From: an uncultured Ignavibacteriota bacterium
GTDB lineage: Bacteria; Bacteroidota; Ignavibacteria; Tepidaquicellales; Tepidaquicellaceae
Assembly (NCBI GenBank): GCA_937983305.1
Contig: CALKAJ010000006.1
Location: 1 to 7,553, forward strand
DNA: 7,553 nucleotides
Direction of reading: 5' to 3'
Below, in pieces: positions 4,656 to 7,553 of this stretch. A program made the translations under genes and the position numbers. Within the stretch, counting starts at the first letter, position 1. Each line of letters opens with the position of its first letter. The notes below the pieces were generated by a model. It made no database searches. It had not been told where the DNA came from and was given only the letters and a program-made list of their open reading frames with translations.

Positions 4656-6848
4656 TTGGAAAGTAATATAAAAATATCGGATATACCCGTAAGTATCAGA
4701 AACAGTTATTCTGCAATATTTTTCTCGGAGAATATTTATTTCGGTATATTGCTTATTGCCATTACATTCTTTGATTTAGTCGCAGGATTCAGCGGATTAA
4801 TAGCGGTTATTACGGCAAATATTTTTGCTGTTTACTTTGGTTTTGATAACCTGAATATCAAAAAAGGGTTCTATGGTTTCAATGCATTGTTAACAGGCTT
4901 AGGATTAGGCATTAATTTTGAATTTAGTTTACTGTTAATAATACTTGTATTTCTTTCGGCGATTCTTTCTCTTTTCTTAACAATTGCATTGGAAGGAATT
5001 TTCAGGAAGTATGGCTCTCCTTATCTCAGTCTGCCTTTTTTGTTTGCAATATGGATTTTTTTAATGGCAGCAGGGAAAATTGGTATGCTCGTACCGACTC
5101 AAAGAGGACCTTTCAGTTTCGGGTTTCATGCATTGACATCGCTTGATATTATTATTAATGATGTTAAAGTTTTCTTCGATTCGGTTTTTACAAATGATGT
5201 AACAAGGTATTACTTAAAATCTCTTTCATCAATATACTTCCAATATGGAATTATTGCAGGTTTTGTAGTATTCATCGGACTATTATTTCATTCAAGAATT
5301 GCAACTGTATATTCTTTTGCAGGATACATAGCAACACTCGGATTCTTAAACTACAGCGGTATATATTTTTCTGAGGCGGATTTCTATTATTTAGGATTCA
5401 ATTACATTTTGCTTGCAATAGCCATAGGTTGTTATTTTCTTATTCCCTCTATTTATTCATTACTCTGGGTATTTATATTAGTCCCACTGAATGTAATTAT
5501 TACACAAGGTTTATTTCTTGTTTTAGGCATTTGGAGTCTTCCGCTGTTTTCACTTCCGTTTAATATACTCGTAATACTATTTCTTTATTTTCTGAAATTA
5601 CGATACTATAAAGACGATAAGTTATCAGAAGTGTATTATTTCTTTCCCAATCCGGAAAAAACTTTGTATAACTATTTAACCAATACAGAAAGATTTCGCA
5701 ATAAAACATTAATTGATTTAAAACTTCCATTCCTCGGCGAATGGTATATTTCTCAGGGCACTGAGGGCAATCTTACCCATAAGGATAAATGGAAATATGC
5801 TTATGATTTTATCATAAAAGATTTCAAAGGTCTGCATTACAAAGGCTCAGGATTAAGGGTTGAAGATTATTATTGCTATAATAAGCTCGTACTTGCACCG
5901 GCAGACGGGACGGTTGAAAATGTAATTGATGATGTTCAGGATAATGAAATTGGGAATGTGAATACGGAAGAAAACTGGGGAAACAGTATTGTAATAAAAC
6001 ATTCGGAATACTTATATAGTCAGGTCAGCCATTTGAAGCAGGGAAGCATAAAAGTAACACCGGGCGACAAAGTAAAAACAGGTCAGCAGATTGCAAACGT
6101 AGGAAATTCAGGGCGCTCACCAGAACCCCATCTGCATTTTCAGGTTCAGGCAGAACCAAAGGTAGGTTCATTTACATTGGAATATCCATTCGGAAATTAC
6201 TTATTAGTAAAAAACAGCAAGGGTGAATCGAAAAATACCCTGAATAGTTATTCACAGCCGCTCGAAAAAGAAATTATTAAAAATTTCGATTCTTTGAAAC
6301 TTCTTAAAAATGTTTTTGTATTCCCCCCCGGATCAATTATCAGGTATAAATATGACGGTTTTATAAACGGAGAAGTCGAATTCGAATCAGTAACAGATGT
6401 TTATAATATTTCATATTTTCTGAATAAGAAAACAGGTGCAAAGGCATACTTTAGTGTGGAAAATGACTCGTTTTATTTCTATGATTACATCGGAAGGAAA
6501 TCAGATATTTTATATTATTTATTTCTTTCACTATACAGAATACCACTTGGCTATCAATATGACTCTAAAATTTCCGACAAAATCAGAATTGATTTGATAC
6601 ACAATAAATTCGGAATGATATTGCAGGATTTTATTGCTCCTTTCTATATTTATAAAAAAGCAAATTTTAATATAAATTTTCGCGAAATAGATAATCCCAT
6701 AGTACCAACCGAAATTATTATAGAATCCTCAGTTAATACGGGAAAGAAAAAAATACTGAAATCGGAGATAGTAATTACACCCGGAAAAGTTGAAAACATT
6801 AAAATATCATTTAAAAACAAAAAAACAGAACTGCATTGGATAGAATAG
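4656..6848 (+). CDS. Urea-transporter-like membrane domain fused to M23 (LytM-type) peptidase domain
   Basis: A 730-residue fusion. Residues about 25-315 are strongly hydrophobic and show the two-fold repeat of the urea transporter (UT/Yut) family: GFYGFNALLTGLGLG (71-85) with SPYLSLPFLFAIWIF (121-135), then the second copy GFNYILLAIAIG (247-258) with LFSLPFNILVILFL (297-310). Residues about 355-500 form an M23 metallopeptidase domain: KYAYDF (380-385), LAPADGTVENV (413-423), IVIKHSEYLYSQVSHL (445-460, conserved His 459), and VGNSGRSPEPHLHF (482-495) with zinc-type HxH 492/494. The usual HxxxD is absent; D384 is kept and H375, nine residues before it, is the candidate partner. Residues about 530-730 form a further beta-rich region I do not recognise. 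With no signal peptide before the channel, the peptidase side is not fixed. The start is TTG immediately after the preceding TAA. Confidence 0.85.
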   Translation: MESNIKISDIPVSIRNSYSAIFFSENIYFGILLIAITFFDLVAGFSGLIAVITANIFAVYFGFDNLNIKKGFYGFNALLTGLGLGINFEFSLLLIILVFLSAILSLFLTIALEGIFRKYGSPYLSLPFLFAIWIFLMAAGKIGMLVPTQRGPFSFGFHALTSLDIIINDVKVFFDSVFTNDVTRYYLKSLSSIYFQYGIIAGFVVFIGLLFHSRIATVYSFAGYIATLGFLNYSGIYFSEADFYYLGFNYILLAIAIGCYFLIPSIYSLLWVFILVPLNVIITQGLFLVLGIWSLPLFSLPFNILVILFLYFLKLRYYKDDKLSEVYYFFPNPEKTLYNYLTNTERFRNKTLIDLKLPFLGEWYISQGTEGNLTHKDKWKYAYDFIIKDFKGLHYKGSGLRVEDYYCYNKLVLAPADGTVENVIDDVQDNEIGNVNTEENWGNSIVIKHSEYLYSQVSHLKQGSIKVTPGDKVKTGQQIANVGNSGRSPEPHLHFQVQAEPKVGSFTLEYPFGNYLLVKNSKGESKNTLNSYSQPLEKEIIKNFDSLKLLKNVFVFPPGSIIRYKYDGFINGEVEFESVTDVYNISYFLNKKTGAKAYFSVENDSFYFYDYIGRKSDILYYLFLSLYRIPLGYQYDSKISDKIRIDLIHNKFGMILQDFIAPFYIYKKANFNINFREIDNPIVPTEIIIESSVNTGKKKILKSEIVITPGKVENIKISFKNKKTELHWIE

Positions 6849-7531
6849 TTTTAATTATCGCATTATTGTTAATATTGTTAAATACTGAGTCTCGGGCTCA
6901 AAAGACATTGCTTGATTTTGATAAGTCAACTTATGATTTATTTCTTTCAAAAAAATGGGATGCCCTGATAGAAGAGGGAAGTCAGTCATTAGAAAAAGGG
7001 TTCGATTTTTATTACCTGAGAATCAGAATGGGAATTGCCAACTATGAAAATGAAAACTATATATCTGCAATTCCCCACTTTGAAAAGGCACTCGAATTTA
7101 TTCCAAAAGATTCGACCGCCGGTGAATATCTTTATTATTCAAACATTCTCCTTGGAAGGAAAAGTGAAGCTTTTTTGGCTGCGGATAATCTGCCAAATAA
7201 ATTTTCAAGAAAAAACTCTTCTAGCAAACCGGAATTTTTTGAAGGTCTCTATACTGAAGGAGGATTTGTTTTAAATTCAAGTCTTAATAATTCCGAGAAA
7301 GGAAGGGGGCTTCCCATGCACACTCAGGGAATCCTCGAAGAACATAAACAATTAAAAAATTACAGATATAACAATATAAGCCTAATTCACAGAATAGGAA
7401 ACAGAATTTCGCTCTATCACGGATTTGGAAATATCAGCATAAATAATTCTATGCAATTTTCTTCGCTTCTTGATGGCAGCAAAGAATATGATGTTAAACC
7501 CAATCAATGGGATTATTATTTCAGCGCCGAT
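6836..7531 (+). CDS. Exported TPR protein leading into a probable outer-membrane beta-barrel (3' truncated)
   Basis: An open frame of 232 codons runs off the genomic end of the contig. It opens with TTG at 6836, overlapping the preceding gene by 13 nt. That start gives a clear signal peptide: short basic N-terminus MDR, hydrophobic core IVLIIALLLILL (4-15) and cleavage after SRA at residue 21, leaving an N-terminal Gln. Residues about 55-120 look like tetratricopeptide helices, best seen in IANYENENYISAIPHFEKAL (67-86). From about 139 the sequence becomes rich in alternating polar and aromatic residues (YTEGGFVLNSSL, NISLIHRIGNRISLYHGFGN), like strands of an outer-membrane barrel or surface protein. 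I do not recognise a specific family. Codons beyond 7531 belong to adapter sequence and should not be translated. The overlap indicates cotranscription with the transporter/peptidase gene. Confidence 0.75.
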
Positions 7532-7553
7532 AGATCGGAAGAGCGTAGTGTAG
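7532..7553 (+). other. Residual Illumina TruSeq adapter at contig end (artefact)
   Basis: AGATCGGAAGAGCGT followed by AGTGTAG matches the start of the TruSeq universal adapter read-through sequence at 21 of 22 positions; the only difference is A for C at 7547. It ends exactly at the end of the contig. This is untrimmed library adapter, not genomic DNA. It adds the spurious residues RSEERSV to the truncated last protein. Confidence 0.95.

Noticed and set aside
6323..6329. C7 homopolymer in the UT-M23 gene as a frameshift or slippage site
   Set aside because: The reading frame stays open and sensible on both sides (FVFPPGSII), and no alternative frame of length is entered, so there is no sign of programmed slippage or a broken gene.
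7035..7274. Forward frame of 79 codons at 7035-7274
   Set aside because: It overlaps the truncated TPR gene in another frame. The 6836 frame has a signal peptide, TPR-like helices and continuous coding to the contig end, so this is a shadow.

Overview
This is an AT-rich window (roughly one-third G+C by eye), probably a whole short contig, from a Gram-negative bacterium. I infer the Bacteroidota/Ignavibacteriota/Chlorobiota group. The reasons are a LolA-type periplasmic lipoprotein carrier, exported proteins cleaved just before Gln or Asp, A/T-rich leaders with no Shine-Dalgarno sequence, and unusually frequent TTG starts (three of the six genes). All genes lie on the plus strand.

Left part (48-1752): two closely spaced envelope genes, a LolA-like lipoprotein chaperone and a multi-pass membrane protein of the lysylphosphatidylglycerol synthase TM / UPF0104 family. 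They are followed by a 239-bp gene-free spacer (1753-1991). The spacer holds an almost ideal sigma-54 promoter (TTGGCACG-N4-TTGCT, 1945-1961), preceded by A/T-tract inverted repeats and a CG-rich palindrome at distances suitable for an activator.

Right part (1992 to the contig end): a tight co-directional operon apparently driven by that promoter. In order it encodes an 80-residue PqqD-family protein, an ATP-grasp ligase, a divergent fold-type III PLP decarboxylase related to LysA, a 730-residue fusion of a urea-transporter-like membrane domain with an M23 (LytM-type) peptidase domain, and a truncated exported TPR protein that appears to lead into an outer-membrane-type beta-rich region. Gaps are 1, 14 and 0 nt, followed by a 13-nt overlap, so these genes very probably work together.

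The small protein, ATP-grasp ligase and LysA-like decarboxylase resemble in layout the BtrI/BtrJ/BtrK trio of butirosin biosynthesis, where a ligase loads an amino acid on a carrier and a PLP enzyme decarboxylates it there. Here a PqqD-like protein replaces the acyl carrier. With the transporter/peptidase fusion and the envelope protein downstream, the operon may make and handle a small amine or modified peptide at the cell envelope. That is a hypothesis; the chemistry cannot be read from the sequence.

The last 22 bases (7532-7553) are not genomic: they match the Illumina TruSeq adapter at 21 of 22 positions. The last gene is therefore cut by the end of the assembly, and its final residues in a naive translation are artefactual.
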